Below are positions 1-11,066 of a stretch of 64,000 bases of DNA, piece after piece. Source of the stretch: Rapana venosa (taxonomy: Eukaryota; Mollusca; Gastropoda; Neogastropoda; Muricidae). Positions within the stretch are counted from its first letter, which is position 1; each line of letters opens with the position of its first letter. The position numbers and the translations under genes were made by a program. Location: contig CM054165.1 in assembly GCA_028751875.1 (NCBI GenBank), positions 29,393,516-29,457,515 on the forward strand, read 5' to 3'. The notes under the pieces are model-generated. The model did no database searches. It saw only the letters and a list, made by a program, of their open reading frames with translations, and had not been told where the DNA came from.

Positions 1-158
1 CTCCCTCTCTCTCTTCGCCAGAAGCCTAGCTATGACACTTTTAAATCCAGCCTCAAGACATATTTATTTCAAACCTAAGATTTCCCCCTCCTGTCTCATA
101 TCAGAACTATCCCACCCTTCACTAACCCATGTCCTATCACCCTGCTAAAGTATATGAC

Positions 159-257
<99 letters not shown>

Positions 258-452
258 TTTGAAAAAACATTTGACTATTGCAATTTTATTTCATAGATTT
301 GGTCTGCAGTACCATGTTTGTAATATCTGTTTGAACTATTGATTATTTGCCATTGGTTGTATGACTATGTAAGATTAGGTCGAATGCATGCGCTTTGATT
401 TGTCTTTGCAAGATATAGCGCTATATAAGTTCCATTTATTATTATTATTAGA
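1..452 (+). mobile_element. LINE beta copy 1: C-terminus and 3' tail (CR1/L2-like)
   Basis: The first 78 bases read in frame 1 to a TAA at 76-78. The peptide ends TFKSSLKTYLFQT, a C-terminus common in CR1/L2-type reverse transcriptases. After the stop come a (TG)n tract (162-255) and a terminal block around 389-450 with GCGCTTTGATTTG, a second AGCGCT, then CTATATAAGTTCCA and (ATT)n. The same order of C-terminus, TG tract and tail recurs on the minus strand near 33.3-32.9 kb and 31.1-30.7 kb. Most of the element lies left of the window. The clade is inferred from motifs only. Confidence 0.75.
162..255. repeat. (TG)n microsatellite, 94 bp
   Basis: An uninterrupted TG dinucleotide run inside the 3' untranslated part of LINE beta copy 1. 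The Val/Cys open frames across it are artefacts of the repeat. Confidence 0.97.
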
Positions 453-1745
453 ATTGCTAGCTATTAAAATAAGAAACTCTTGGATGGAAGGAATCCAGTT
501 ACCAGGAGGGAGTGAAAGAATTACTAATCATCTTAAGATATTGCAGTTCAACTTTATTGCTGAATAATAGAAATGACATGACTTTACCAACTGAAATAAT
601 AAAACGATTTGCCTGTTTTTCAGAATTACAGTTAAATATGAAAAAAACCAAAGTTATTAGTAATGGGAAAAGGTTGTGTAGTTGACAATGATCTGCCATT
701 TGATAGTGTTGATACCATAAAAATCCTGGGAATAGTCTTTGCACCTGGAAAAATGGCTGAAGATATAGAAGACAACTGGGGAGAAAGATTAACGAGCTTA
801 CTCACCATGATTAAAGAATGGTGTAAAAGGGATCTAAGTATACAGGGGAAAATCATAGTTATAAAAATTCTTCTGATCAGTTGGTTTTCTAAAACCCATT
901 CTTATCAAAATCAACACACTCTTATACAAATGTCTTTGGCAAAGAAAATATAGTAATAGACGGGCGTTCGAAAAAGTCAAATGGAAAATAATGAAAACAG
1001 ATTATAAAGACCGGGTTTGAATATGGTGGATATGTTTCAAATGCAGGAGATATTTAATTTACACTGGATAGGTAGACTGCACAATAGAGGCCCAGGCACC
1101 TGGTGCGTCATCCCTCTTTGGTATTAAACAAATTTGCTCCAGGTCAACACATGTTCGAAGTTAATTGCTAGAGTAATAAAATGCAAGAACTTACAGTAGT
1201 TAAGAATGGATAATGGAAAGATGCATATGCAACTTTTTAAATAGATAAAACGCCAAATATGTATTCGGAAAACGTATTAGCAAAACACATTGGACAGAAG
1301 CATCTCTTTAATAACAGACTTATCAAGTATAAACATAGAATAATCAACTTTCAAAAATGGAAAGAATAGGGATGTTTACCTGTTAAAAATATTAGTAATC
1401 CACAGGAAAAATGTGTTCTGTCGTTAAATGAAATGATTGAGGTGTTGAACCAAAACAAGGCAATAACACTATGTCAGTTCTTTGCACTCATAAACGCAAT
1501 CCCTGAACCATGGATTGATTCAATTACCTAGGGAAGGATAGTCTTTTCAGGGACCATAGGTAAAGGTTTTTCTGTCTATGTAGCAGAACTTATCAAAATG
1601 TAATTATATAGGGTTTTTTTTAAATCTTTACAGCACAACTGGTTAAAATCTAATCAAATAGATAAAGGATTTTCTGTCTGTACAGCAGAACGTATCAAAT
1701 GTCATTACATAGGTAAAGATTTTCTATCTTTCAAACAGAATTTAT
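453..1745 (+). mobile_element. LINE epsilon copy 1: 3' part of RT ORF (L1/Tx1-like), decayed
   Basis: The start lies within the reverse transcriptase just after the catalytic block: IRNS-type residues followed by the region where the FADD box should be. The thumb/connection region at 663-890 includes VDTIKILGIVF and MIKEWCKRDLSIQGKI. A basic C-terminal segment follows near 1290-1365 (QKHLFNNRLIKYKHR). Stops and frameshifts are frequent. A longer copy lies at 15860-17965 and aligns from about 16525. The L1/Tx1 assignment comes from the GIRQGCPLSPLAFVLAVE block of that second copy. A pseudogenised remnant. Confidence 0.7.
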
Positions 1746-1762
1746 TCAAATCTGATCACTCA
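1560..1762 (+). repeat. About 52-55-bp tandem repeats, four degenerate units
   Basis: Units share the frame TAAAGG.TTTTCTGTCT...AGCAGAAC.TATCAAA and lie just downstream of the LINE epsilon coding remnant. The second epsilon copy has the same array at about 17765-17960, so the array belongs to the element's 3' UTR. Confidence 0.65.
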
Positions 1763-1820
1763 CTCACGCACTCACTCATTCACTCGCTCGATCGATCGAT
1801 CAATCAAACAATCGATCAAT
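1763..1820. repeat. ACTC/GATC-type simple repeat at the alpha-epsilon junction
   Basis: Short repeats of CACTCACTCA followed by CGATCGATCGATCAATC lie exactly between the 3' end of plus-strand epsilon and the 3' end of minus-strand alpha. The same junction occurs at about 17965-18025, showing that the two elements were joined before duplication. Confidence 0.7.
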
Positions 1821-4800
1821 TTTTTTTTATTTCGAGGACAGTGAGTAAGCACTCATGTGCTTTTTTGGTCCAGTCCCCGCCCTTATCAGGGATATATCAT
1901 GAACATATAAAACAAAACAAAAAAAGCAAAACCCTATTTTAAAAAAACCTCAAACGCAACATCTAAACAATTGAATACTACTACTACAACAATAACAGCT
2001 ACAAAAATAACAACAGCAAAACAACAACAACCAAATAAACAAACAATAGCCACAGCCAACAGCAACAACAACAACCAAGAGGGACCCCCACCTCTCCCCA
2101 CAAACCACCAACCACACCCTCCCTCCCCAACAAACAAAGCAGAAAGAATAACACACAAACACATAGAAAAACAAATCATGATAACAATAAAAGAAAACCC
2201 CACAAAACAAGCAAATAGCATGTAATCAATCAGGGGGAAAAAACTAAAAACAAAAACAAAGAAAACCAACCAACAAAACAAAACAACAGAAACCCAAAAA
2301 ATAATGTAAACAACCACTTTAATCCGTCATTCATATAAATGCTTCATCATTATTGAAGATTTTGTAGTTTGCTTGTGTTTCTTCAGCAGAACATTATCGG
2401 AATCTGATTGTAATGATAATGACAATATGTGATAATTATCCAGTACAATGATGCTTATGGGATTTTCTCATGTCGTTTCTCATGTCGGAAGGTGTAGATG
2501 ATTCACTCACTTTATATGCATAAGCTTAATATTGTGGAGAAAAATGATGCACTTTTTCGATATGTTTTAGTCTATTTATGCCCTACACCTCATATTCATA
2601 TAACAGAATTGGCTAGATTTTGTCAAAAATTTTGAAGAACACACTTGAAGTTATTTCCTTATACTTGTTAAACACTTTATGTAATTGCATAACAGCTTTC
2701 TTTCTTTTAATTGCTAAATAATCTGTACCCCTTTAAACAATTATCTTAGTGGTGAAATTAAAACCTAAATAAGAATAACTATTCACTACTTCTAATCTCT
2801 TTCTGTCATAAAACCATTTCTCATGTCATCCTAGAAACCCTCCTTTTCTAAATACCATGATATTTTCTTATCATCATTTACAAATAATTTCATTGTTTAC
2901 AACACATGTGTAAGATATCTAGTTGATTTTGAAGGCCTCCGGGAGTGGTTGACAGCAGAGCTACATCATCTCCAAACAATGTAATAAGTAATTCACAACA
3001 CCAGGCAGAATCTGAACACCATGTTGACCTCTTTCTTCAATGTCATCAGCTAACTGATTTATAAATATTGAAAATAAAGTTGGGCTCAAAACACACCCCT
3101 GCCTTACTCCCATTGGCATTCAAACAATTAAGTGAACTGTGATTTTGAACGTACACATGACAACAGCGAGTTGTAAAATGCAGCGAGAAAAGCAAAGAAT
3201 TTTAATTTAGCACCCTGGCTAATTAGACACTGTAAAATGTATCATGGCACACAGAGTAAAAAGCCTTTCTAAAGTCTACAAAGGCTATATATAGTTTCCT
3301 ACCTTTTTTACTTTGACATTTCTGGACTGGGGCATACAAAGTAAAAATGTGATCAACAGTAGACTGTTTTTTGCAAAATCCTGCTTGCTTATCAGAAATC
3401 AAATTATTTGTTTCTAACCAGGTATATAGTGAAGCATTTAGTATAGAAGTATAGCACTTAGAAATTATGCTTAATAAAGATACACCTCTATAGTTATCGA
3501 CATTATCTGGATCACCATTTTTGTATATGGGAATTATTATGGCTTTAGACCACTGTTTAGAATAAATCCCTTGGTCAAAGATTTTAGTAAATAATTGTTA
3601 GAAATTTATAAACAATGCTTTCACCAGCTTTCAACATTTCAGCAGAAATATCATTTATGCCACATGCTTTTCCTCTCTTAAGTTTAGAAATGGCTCAAAT
3701 TAACTTCAACTTCAGAAATAGTTTGGTTTAGGTCATGATCTAGTTCTTCTGAATGATTGTTATCATTACTGTTTTCCTCTTCTGGAATCTGTTTAATGTT
3801 TTGATATGGAGTTTAAAGTGATTGTACCAGACATCTAGGCTAACACTGTTATCAATCTTTTGTTTGCCACCCCATCCCATGTTTTTCAAGTGTTTCCAAA
3901 ATTGAGATCATTCATTTCTTTCCCTAGATTGTCTGTTTGAAGTTTCCTAAACATTTGTTTCTTCATCTTCAATAGATATCTGTACTTTTTCCTTGCTTCT
4001 AATATTTGATAATATTCTATCATCTTCCTTATGAGATTTTCTAAAAATGTTGAGTTTTTTCTGACTTTTTTTCTTTGAATTGTAACATTCCTCATCAAAC
4101 CATGCAGACTTTCTCTTTTTATTAACAGAAAGCACACTTAAACATGCATTGGCTAGAGTCCTTCAGACACTTTACAAAAGCATCCAAAGCATTATCCATG
4201 TTTGTATTAAAAATTTGGCTACCTGATATCAGTCTATTTTGGATCATACTGCTTTGCAACACCTCCATAAACTCGCTTTCTTTTCCTGTTTTCCAAATAC
4301 ATTTTTCATATGTCATACCTGTGTTAAAATTTTTTATCCATATATCTTCATTAACATATGTTTATTTTCTACAACTGGTAGGTGATCAGAATCTGTTAAG
4401 CTTTCAACAAGTGATGTACAATTCATGGATAACAACAAATCACAAAAACTATAAAGTAATCTACTGTACTTGCTCCAGAAGAGGCAATAAAAGTACAGCT
4501 GTCATCAATTCTCTGTTCAATCAAACCATTTAGAACAATACATTTAAAGATATTACATAACTCAATCAATTGTGCACCAAAATTGTTTGTTTGACTATCT
4601 TGAAACTTCCTTGAAAAGCAGTCTTTTTTACAGGAATTTCATTAAACTTAGTATCATCCCCATAGAAGCACATGTTTTCAGAAGCAGTTCTTGCATACAT
4701 ATCACCATTCAACAAAATATGAAAATCATCATACATTTCATTCAGATCCAGTAATCATTGTTCAATCATTTTAATGCCATAGGCACCCTCCTGCAATTTC

Positions 4801-5330
4801 CAGTAAGGAGAATCACTGGGAGGTACATAAGAACTAATGAACACAATATATTTGTGTGTACATAATAGATCTTTATCTATTTTCAAAGCCACCATATTTT
4901 CAATATTCAATGGAATTAACTGTACAGAATTTTCAAATGATTTTCTAACCATTACTTTGACCCCTCCAGAGTATCTTTACTGCAGAGAAAGTTTCTTTGC
5001 CTTTGATGTGAATGCAATGTAGCCTGTAAACAAAGGTGAAACTAAGTCATCTAGACTAAAAGTTTCTGTCAGACAAAGAAAATCATGAGAACGAAGATAT
5101 TCAACAAAGTGAGCTTTTTCCCATTTCTGTAATAATCCATTAACATAATTAAGAAATTTTATTTGTAAGATATTTACACTTTGCACAACCTGCTTTGCAT
5201 GCTTTGCTGATATGTCTGTCAATAATTGACCAATAGTGCATGTGACATTTTTCTTCTCAGAAATTACACCTGTTTGCTTTGGTGCGTGGCCTGACCAAGT
5301 CCATATTTGCATGCATCTGTCTGCTCAGAA
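1816..5330 (-). mobile_element. LINE alpha copy 1: endonuclease plus reverse transcriptase, nearly full length, decayed
   Basis: Read on the minus strand from about 5312. The N-terminal endonuclease half has FLCLTETFSLDD, SSYVPPSDSPYW, NGDMYARTA (GDxNART-like) and STVDYF (S-x-x-DY), followed by the KRKSAWFDEEC linker near 4100. The RT follows: GDPDNVDNYRGVSLLS, FVDFRKAF near 3300, RQGCVLSPTLFSIFINQLAD near 3090, and an FGDD version of the FADD box near 2985. Coding similarity fades near 2330. The 3' UTR (2320-1816) is GTTG-rich and ends in GGGGACTGGACC, the hairpin AAGCAC-ATGA-GTGCTT and CCTCGAAATAAA. That tail is the one found on SINE A. Many stops and frameshifts. Jockey/CR1 group is likely, exact clade uncertain. 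Confidence 0.8.
1965..2320 (+). repeat. CAA/AAC-rich low-complexity tract in alpha 3' UTR
   Basis: An A/C-only stretch of AAC, ACA and CCA repeats, GTTG-rich on the alpha sense strand. The second alpha copy has the same tract at 18175-18500. Open frames here on either strand are compositional and not taken as genes. Confidence 0.8.
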
Positions 5331-5334
5331 GCAC

Positions 5335-5608
5335 AAGTTTTAGGACACATACGTTTGTCAGTGACATTTGTTCGGTGCTAATGATTGGCATTGTTTAATT
5401 GAACCAGGAAGGGAGTTCCACAGCATAGGGCCTGAGTACAGTAAACTAGATTTGAACACATGTATTCTTGGTATTGGGACACTTGGCTTTTCAGTATTTC
5501 TGGAATGATTCATTTGGGACTTTGTCTTTTAAGGATGAGGGAACATTTCCTGTTATTATCTTAAACATCATCAGGCCCTTGTTGTATCTTAGTCTTTGAA
5601 GCAGAGGG
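5335..5608 (-). mobile_element. LINE C-terminal remnant, truncated by the assembly gap
   Basis: The minus strand reads YNKGLMMFKIITGNVPSSL and, after a frameshift, a GPMLWNSLPGSIKQC-like segment. Both are standard near the C-terminus of CR1/Jockey-type reverse transcriptases (YNK..MMYKI..G..P, WNSLP). The rest of the element would lie in or beyond the gap at 5609. It abuts the 5' end of alpha copy 1 in the same orientation. Confidence 0.6.
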
Positions 5609-6108
5609 NNNNNNNNNNNNNNNNNNNNNNNNNNNNNNNNNNNNNNNNNNNNNNNNNNNNNNNNNNNNNNNNNNNNNNNNNNNNNNNNNNNNNNNNNNNN
5701 NNNNNNNNNNNNNNNNNNNNNNNNNNNNNNNNNNNNNNNNNNNNNNNNNNNNNNNNNNNNNNNNNNNNNNNNNNNNNNNNNNNNNNNNNNNNNNNNNNNN
5801 NNNNNNNNNNNNNNNNNNNNNNNNNNNNNNNNNNNNNNNNNNNNNNNNNNNNNNNNNNNNNNNNNNNNNNNNNNNNNNNNNNNNNNNNNNNNNNNNNNNN
5901 NNNNNNNNNNNNNNNNNNNNNNNNNNNNNNNNNNNNNNNNNNNNNNNNNNNNNNNNNNNNNNNNNNNNNNNNNNNNNNNNNNNNNNNNNNNNNNNNNNNN
6001 NNNNNNNNNNNNNNNNNNNNNNNNNNNNNNNNNNNNNNNNNNNNNNNNNNNNNNNNNNNNNNNNNNNNNNNNNNNNNNNNNNNNNNNNNNNNNNNNNNNN
6101 NNNNNNNN
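5609..6108. other. Assembly gap, 500 N
   Basis: Exactly 500 ambiguous bases, a fixed-size scaffolding gap of unknown true length. Open frames spanning it are meaningless. Confidence 0.99.
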
Positions 6109-6269
6109 TCATTTTGTCTAATATATAGAAGAAAATGGCGACATATGTGTCAATTTAGTATAGAAAACGGGTATACATCACCTGTAGACTAGAAATAGGA
6201 GTGAATGTTCGGCAATCTATTAAAAAAAAGGATGCGTATAACAACCCAAAAGCTACAAAGATAACAAGG

Positions 6270-6271
<2 letters not shown>
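6109..6271. other. Short unassigned AT-rich segment
   Basis: Between the gap and the G-tract. I recognise no coding or repeat signature here. It may be the 5' part of LINE gamma, which becomes readable after 6360. Confidence 0.3.
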
Positions 6272-6352
<81 letters not shown>

Positions 6353-6359
6353 GGGGGGG
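6272..6359. repeat. Near-pure poly-G tract, 88 bp
   Basis: G only, apart from A at 6313 and 6352. Poly-Gly and poly-Pro reading frames are artefacts. A tract this long may be partly an assembly or sequencing artefact. Confidence 0.9.
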
Positions 6360-7535
6360 AAATATAATTTGGAAAACGTTGTGTAAAAAAATGAATCATA
6401 GAATTTCTGAATATGTTAAAAAATAACAAAGTATTTGTCAAGAACCAGCTGGTTTCAAAAAGCATGCAGAACATACCTGACAATAATCGTGCCTGACTGA
6501 ACACAATTTAATAGATATTGGCACTCAAAAGTAAAAACTAAAAACTTTATGCTAGCTTTGTAGATTTCATCCAGAAACTTTCGGATGTTGTGGCACAGGG
6601 TCCGTTCTTATAAAAGTGTAAAGCAAATAGAATAACAGGCAAGAACTTTTAATGTCATTAAAAACAATGTATTCCAATGCAACAATATTTAAGGACAAAA
6701 GTACAGGCATAACACACAGAATGATAATCATAGTCAAAAAGAGGGTACGATCAGAGGAAAATATCATTAAGGCTTCACAATATTTAATGTATAATTGGAT
6801 GGACATAGGTGACATGAGTCAATAACGTATTGATGAAGAAGCATTCAGCGTGCACCATATATACAGGCAAAAAGCAGCAGATATATCTTGTTTACTCTAT
6901 GCTGATGACGCTAGCATTACTATCAACGATGCCCCACGCCATAAATAGGGTCTTCAAACTAAACTGAAATAAACTGGCAAGTAATAGCTGTTGCTATTAT
7001 TGGGGGTTTAAAGATAAACAAACACTAAAAACAGAATGTAATAAGTTTTTTACGGATAGATCACCTCGCTAAAATGTCGCAATATCATTTCAAATAGTGG
7101 ATAACATGAAATTGAAAACAGTAGGAAAACCTATAAATATCTACGTATTCATTTTTCATATAGAACGGGAAAAGTTTCAAGCAACAACAAAAGCAATTCT
7201 AGATGAAACAAAAGGCAACAAAGCATATGACCGCCTTATAAAGAGACAGATTCATTAAAGGACAAATATTTTAGACAAGAAATAAATCTTTTATTCGACA
7301 CATTGATAACCCCTTGTTTTAAATTATGGAGGCGATGAAGTTTGGTTTCCTGTTTGGTTTTACATGGGAGACTAGAACTTCTATATTCGATAAAACTGTT
7401 CAAGGCATGCCCATCCAATCAGTTTTTTATGGAATTTTCATGTAAAATTTTGTAAACAATCTAGGCGTTCATAAAAAAGCATTAGTACTACCCACTTTTT
7501 GGGTGAATTAGGAAGATTTCCACTGGGCCCTTAAA
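6360..7535 (+). mobile_element. LINE gamma copy 1, RT portion, heavily decayed
   Basis: The plus strand shows a FVDFIQKLSDVV remnant of the FVDFSKAFDTV box near 6560-6595. Then comes LLYADDASIT near 6892-6925, which retains the catalytic YADD. Near 7290-7530 are LFDTLITPC and GELGRFPL, typical of RT C-terminal regions. Nearly every frame carries stops. The reading resumes at 8741 after a minus-strand delta element, so gamma appears to have been interrupted by delta. Confidence 0.65.
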
Positions 7536-8740
7536 TCATCTGTATATCTATTATCTGTCCCGTTTGTCTGACGACCGTGGGGGGCACCCTCAAAGACTCA
7601 ACAAACCCGTTCCCTCCATTCCTCTCTCTGTTCTGCCTTCTCAAGGTTTTGTTGAGTTCTAGGCCTGTCCATTCGCTGATGTTATCCTCCCAGCTCTTCC
7701 TTGGTCTGCCTCTTCTTCTTCCTCCTTGGACAGTGCCTTGCAAAACTGTCTTTGTAATTCCTTGGGATCTTGTGACATGCCCATTCCATTTAAGTTACGC
7801 TTTTTCACGACTTTTAAAAGGGTTTCTCATAGGGTCCAATGGTTTGCTGGATTCTGTTATGCACGCTTTCGTTGCTTATGTGGTCTTTGTAGGAGATGCC
7901 AAGGAGTCCCCGGGAAGCATCTCATCTCCACTGCCTGTACTCTTCTCCCCAAAAATCTGCAGTCGGGGTCCATGATTCACAGGCATACAGAAATATGGAT
8001 ATGACAAGGGAGCGCATTAGTTGATCTTGGAGATAAGTGAGATGTTCTTATCTCTCCAAGGTGTTTAGTTTTGACAAGCTGTTATTGTCTGTGCAGTCCT
8101 GCATACTACTTCTGGCTTGGACCCCTGGTCTGATACAAAGGGTTTCCCCAGGTACTTGAAGCTTTGAACTGTTTCCAGCTTCTGGTCATTAACCTGATAT
8201 CATGCTATGCCGGTTGGTGTTTAGTCATCAGTTTGGTCTTCTCTGCATGATTTCCATGCCGTATGTTTTGGAGGCCTTATTCAAGTGTTCTTTTTGGCTG
8301 CAAGCTCTTTTCTGATTCTGGGTAATTCCATCAATGTCATCTGCGAAACGGAGGTTTGTGATCGTTTTGCCACCAATGCTGACTGATCCTTCATGATGTT
8401 TTCCCGTGCAAACAGCCATGATTCTCTCAAAGGAAAATGTTGAAAAGAGTGGGTGAGAGTAGACAGCCCTGCCTTACTCCAACTGTTGTTCGAAACCATT
8501 CTCCAATGTTGTTGTTGTAGTACACTGCCACTGGTGGCCTCGCGTACAGCTGCTTGATGCTCTGATCAGGTTTGCATTGATGCTGTACAAATTCTGGTTG
8601 CCCACAAAGCTGCATGCCACACCCTGTCAAATGCCTTCTTAAAATCATAAAAAGTGGTAAAGGTCTTGTTGATGTTGAAGGTACCGCTCACATAGTATTC
8701 TGAGGTTTTAAAATCATATGCCAGATAATATCCTTTTGGA
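7536..8740 (-). mobile_element. LINE delta copy 1, 3' half of RT ORF
   Basis: Minus strand, N to C: FYDFKKAFDRVWHAALW (about 8645-8600), GVRQGCLLSPTLFNIF (about 8495-8440), SVSIGGKTITNLRFADDIDG (about 8385-8328, with the catalytic FADD), then KTYGMEI. The C-terminus reads VQGGRRRGRPRKSWEDNISE and WTGLELNKTLRRQNRE near 7743-7640. This RT family is abundant in marine invertebrates. The part between 8224 and 7760 is frameshifted. A 5'-truncated, inactive copy inserted in LINE gamma. Other copies: 12.6-15.8 kb, 37.0-40.3 kb and 40.6-41.9 kb. Confidence 0.8.
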
Positions 8741-9283
8741 TTCATTTGACCCGAATCAAAACCCGCTCTTATATCAGAATAGTATATGACCATATGTATC
8801 AGCCCAATACATATGATAAATGGATCAACACAGTGAAAAATATTTTGTACACAATTGGATTCAAACATGTCTGGAAGAGCCAAAGTACTCTTAATGTTCA
8901 TTCGGGTTTAGTTATGCTGTTAGAAGAAAGCTAGAGGACTGTATTTAAAAAATTTGGATCTACCAGGGAAGAAAGAGTTTGCAAAACTAAAATTTATGAT
9001 GTGCTACCAAAGATACAGCTGGAACCATATTTTGATAAACTATAAAAAAAAAAACCCCTAAGACGTGTTGTAAATTTCGCACAAGCTCTCACATTTTAAT
9101 GATAGAGAAAGGGAAGGCACCCAAATATATCCCCTAGAGGGGCAGACAATGTAGATACTGTAACAAAATAGAAGTGATTTCATTTACTCATGAATGTATT
9201 TTATATGTGAAAATCAGAAAATATGTGTTTTAAAAATCAAAACGAAAGACAAGAACCAAAAACTGTGTCTGAATTAAGTGATT
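8741..9283 (+). mobile_element. LINE gamma C-terminal segment, first of two tandem copies
   Basis: Encodes, with frameshifts, KWINTVKNILY, GFKHVWKSQSTLNV, ISPRGADNV and a FHLLMNVFYM-like segment, matching RT C-termini that carry a degenerate zinc-knuckle. It ends abruptly at 9283, where repeat X begins. The same segment starts again at 11067. Confidence 0.6.
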
Positions 9284-11066
9284 CATTATTGATAATGAGG
9301 ATGATGTAATGATGTTGCTGTGGAAGTGCATTATACTTCGAGACTACTTGGCCTTTCATGGCACTCTCAGGACGACATCAAACTCACATATTTGGGTCCA
9401 GGGTGGTACTCTACATTACTATCATATTGTATCCGGGTCAACCGGGTACGAGAGATTCAGTCAAACTGCAGTGTTGGTCAGGTAATTTGAGCAAAACTCT
9501 CAAACACGCATCCTTAATGTGAATGAATCTCGACTGTGTGGTCCCAGTCTTCCCACTGAGCCACAGCACACTCACTCTGGGTGGAGCACCGGCCAGTGTT
9601 TTAAAAAATCCAGTGGACTCTTGAGACTGAAAAACCCGCGATGTTCCAGTCGAAATCCAAGGTGCTTAACCACTGCGCCATGGCGGCTGGTCTTATATTT
9701 TCAAACTCGTTTTTTGGTTACAAACTGGAGTTAGGATACAAATCTTGAGACTCAACAATTTCGGCCAGGACTGGTAGTGTGTGTCTGCTTGAGTGTGTAT
9801 AGAAAGAACGTTGTTCGCATTCACCCTAGCATAGCACAACAGTGACACCATACCCAGATCTTTGGGGGAAAAGCAATGAGTATTCTAAGTATTCCCCTGA
9901 TCCCATCCCTTCCAAAATCAAGAAACTTTTCAAATCACCAAAAACAATACATTGCTTTTCAAACAATCAGGTTCAAGCAACCAAAATGACGATTCACTCC
10001 CAAATCACTCGCATGACCCATTACACTAGTTGCAGAACAATTGTATAATGTTCTTTTTACCGTTAAATCCTTGTTTTCTCTTTTTGGTCGAATCTGTACT
10101 CTCCACCAAAGATCCTGGTGATCTGACAGCATTCCACTTCGTATAATTAAATACGGGGACCACAGGATGTCCCGCCTGTGAAGGGAACTATGTCCATTTC
10201 TGAGCATCCGCTCTACACCTCTGCTTCCCGGGGGATAGTTGAAGCGGCAACCTCTTGTTTGGCTTGCCAGGCACAAGAGGGGGTACCCTTCAGAAGGGTG
10301 CTGCATAGCCTCTCCTATCGCACCGGGTTCACAGAAGGCACTAATCGTTGGTGTCCCTGTTTCGCAAAGACCTGCTGAGGGGTGGATGAGCACCTGGCGG
10401 ATAACAAGTAGAGTTAGGTGGAGCCCGTTTTGCGGGAGAGCGGAAAACTCTGATTTCAAACCCATGCATGGAGAAGAAAAACTCGAAGAACACCCAGGAG
10501 GAAACCCTGTCATGCGCCATAGGAGCTGAAATCAGAGGTGTCGGGCCGTCAGGCGCTCCAACCAAACTACGACACCATGTAATATAGCCTTAAAAGGCAA
10601 CGCAAAGAACAAGAAGAATAATTAAATACAATGAAGCAAGACTTACCCTGTAAGATGGAGCTCTTTGTAAATTCTTGCAAATTAATAGTAGACCAGGTGG
10701 GACATGAGAAACAGCTTGCAGCCTAGTGTCAGTTGTTAGGGCTTCAGACAACACTACCTCATACTATATAACAGGACCATCATGTATTTTATAAACGTTG
10801 TTATCATATTATCGTTTTCTTTGGGGATGGGATGTCTTTACTGTTGCACCGTGTGCAAAAAACACTGTTGGAGATTCTTGATATAAAAACAAATTTTCAT
10901 GAGTGGCTATGGGTTTCGTTGCAATAGTATGCTTTTTCATATTACTTGCATGGTATGCATGAGACATTGCACGGGTGGGGAATGTGCACTCTGTTTGGTT
11001 CTAACAATAAATTCACATGCAATTTACAAAAAGCTTCAATTACGAGAAAAGTACTGTTTTATGTAT
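9284..11066. repeat. Unidentified 1.8-kb dispersed repeat X, copy 1
   Basis: Matches 25603-27375 almost base for base over its whole length, apart from scattered short indels. It has no conserved long reading frame: the 184-residue minus-strand frame here (9959-10513) is broken in copy 2. On the minus strand, near 10576-10540, is a tRNA-like A-box context (GTAGTTTGGTTGGAGCGCC), with a weak B-box-like GGTTTGAAATC about 100 bases later. It has no terminal inverted repeats or LTRs that I can see. It may be a composite of older SINE-like pieces. I do not recognise the family. Confidence 0.75.

Noticed and set aside
1934..2317. Hydrophobic 127-codon minus frame resembling a membrane protein
   Set aside because: Arises from the GTTG-rich 3' UTR tract of LINE alpha. 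The second copy at 18.1-18.4 kb has different frames.
5561..6192. Long frames across 5561-6192 and 48462-49184
   Set aside because: They consist of N gap translated as X.
9959..10513. 184-codon minus-strand frame in repeat X copy 1
   Set aside because: Copy 2 (26.4-26.9 kb) carries indels that break it, and it has no recognisable domain, so there is no sign of coding constraint.
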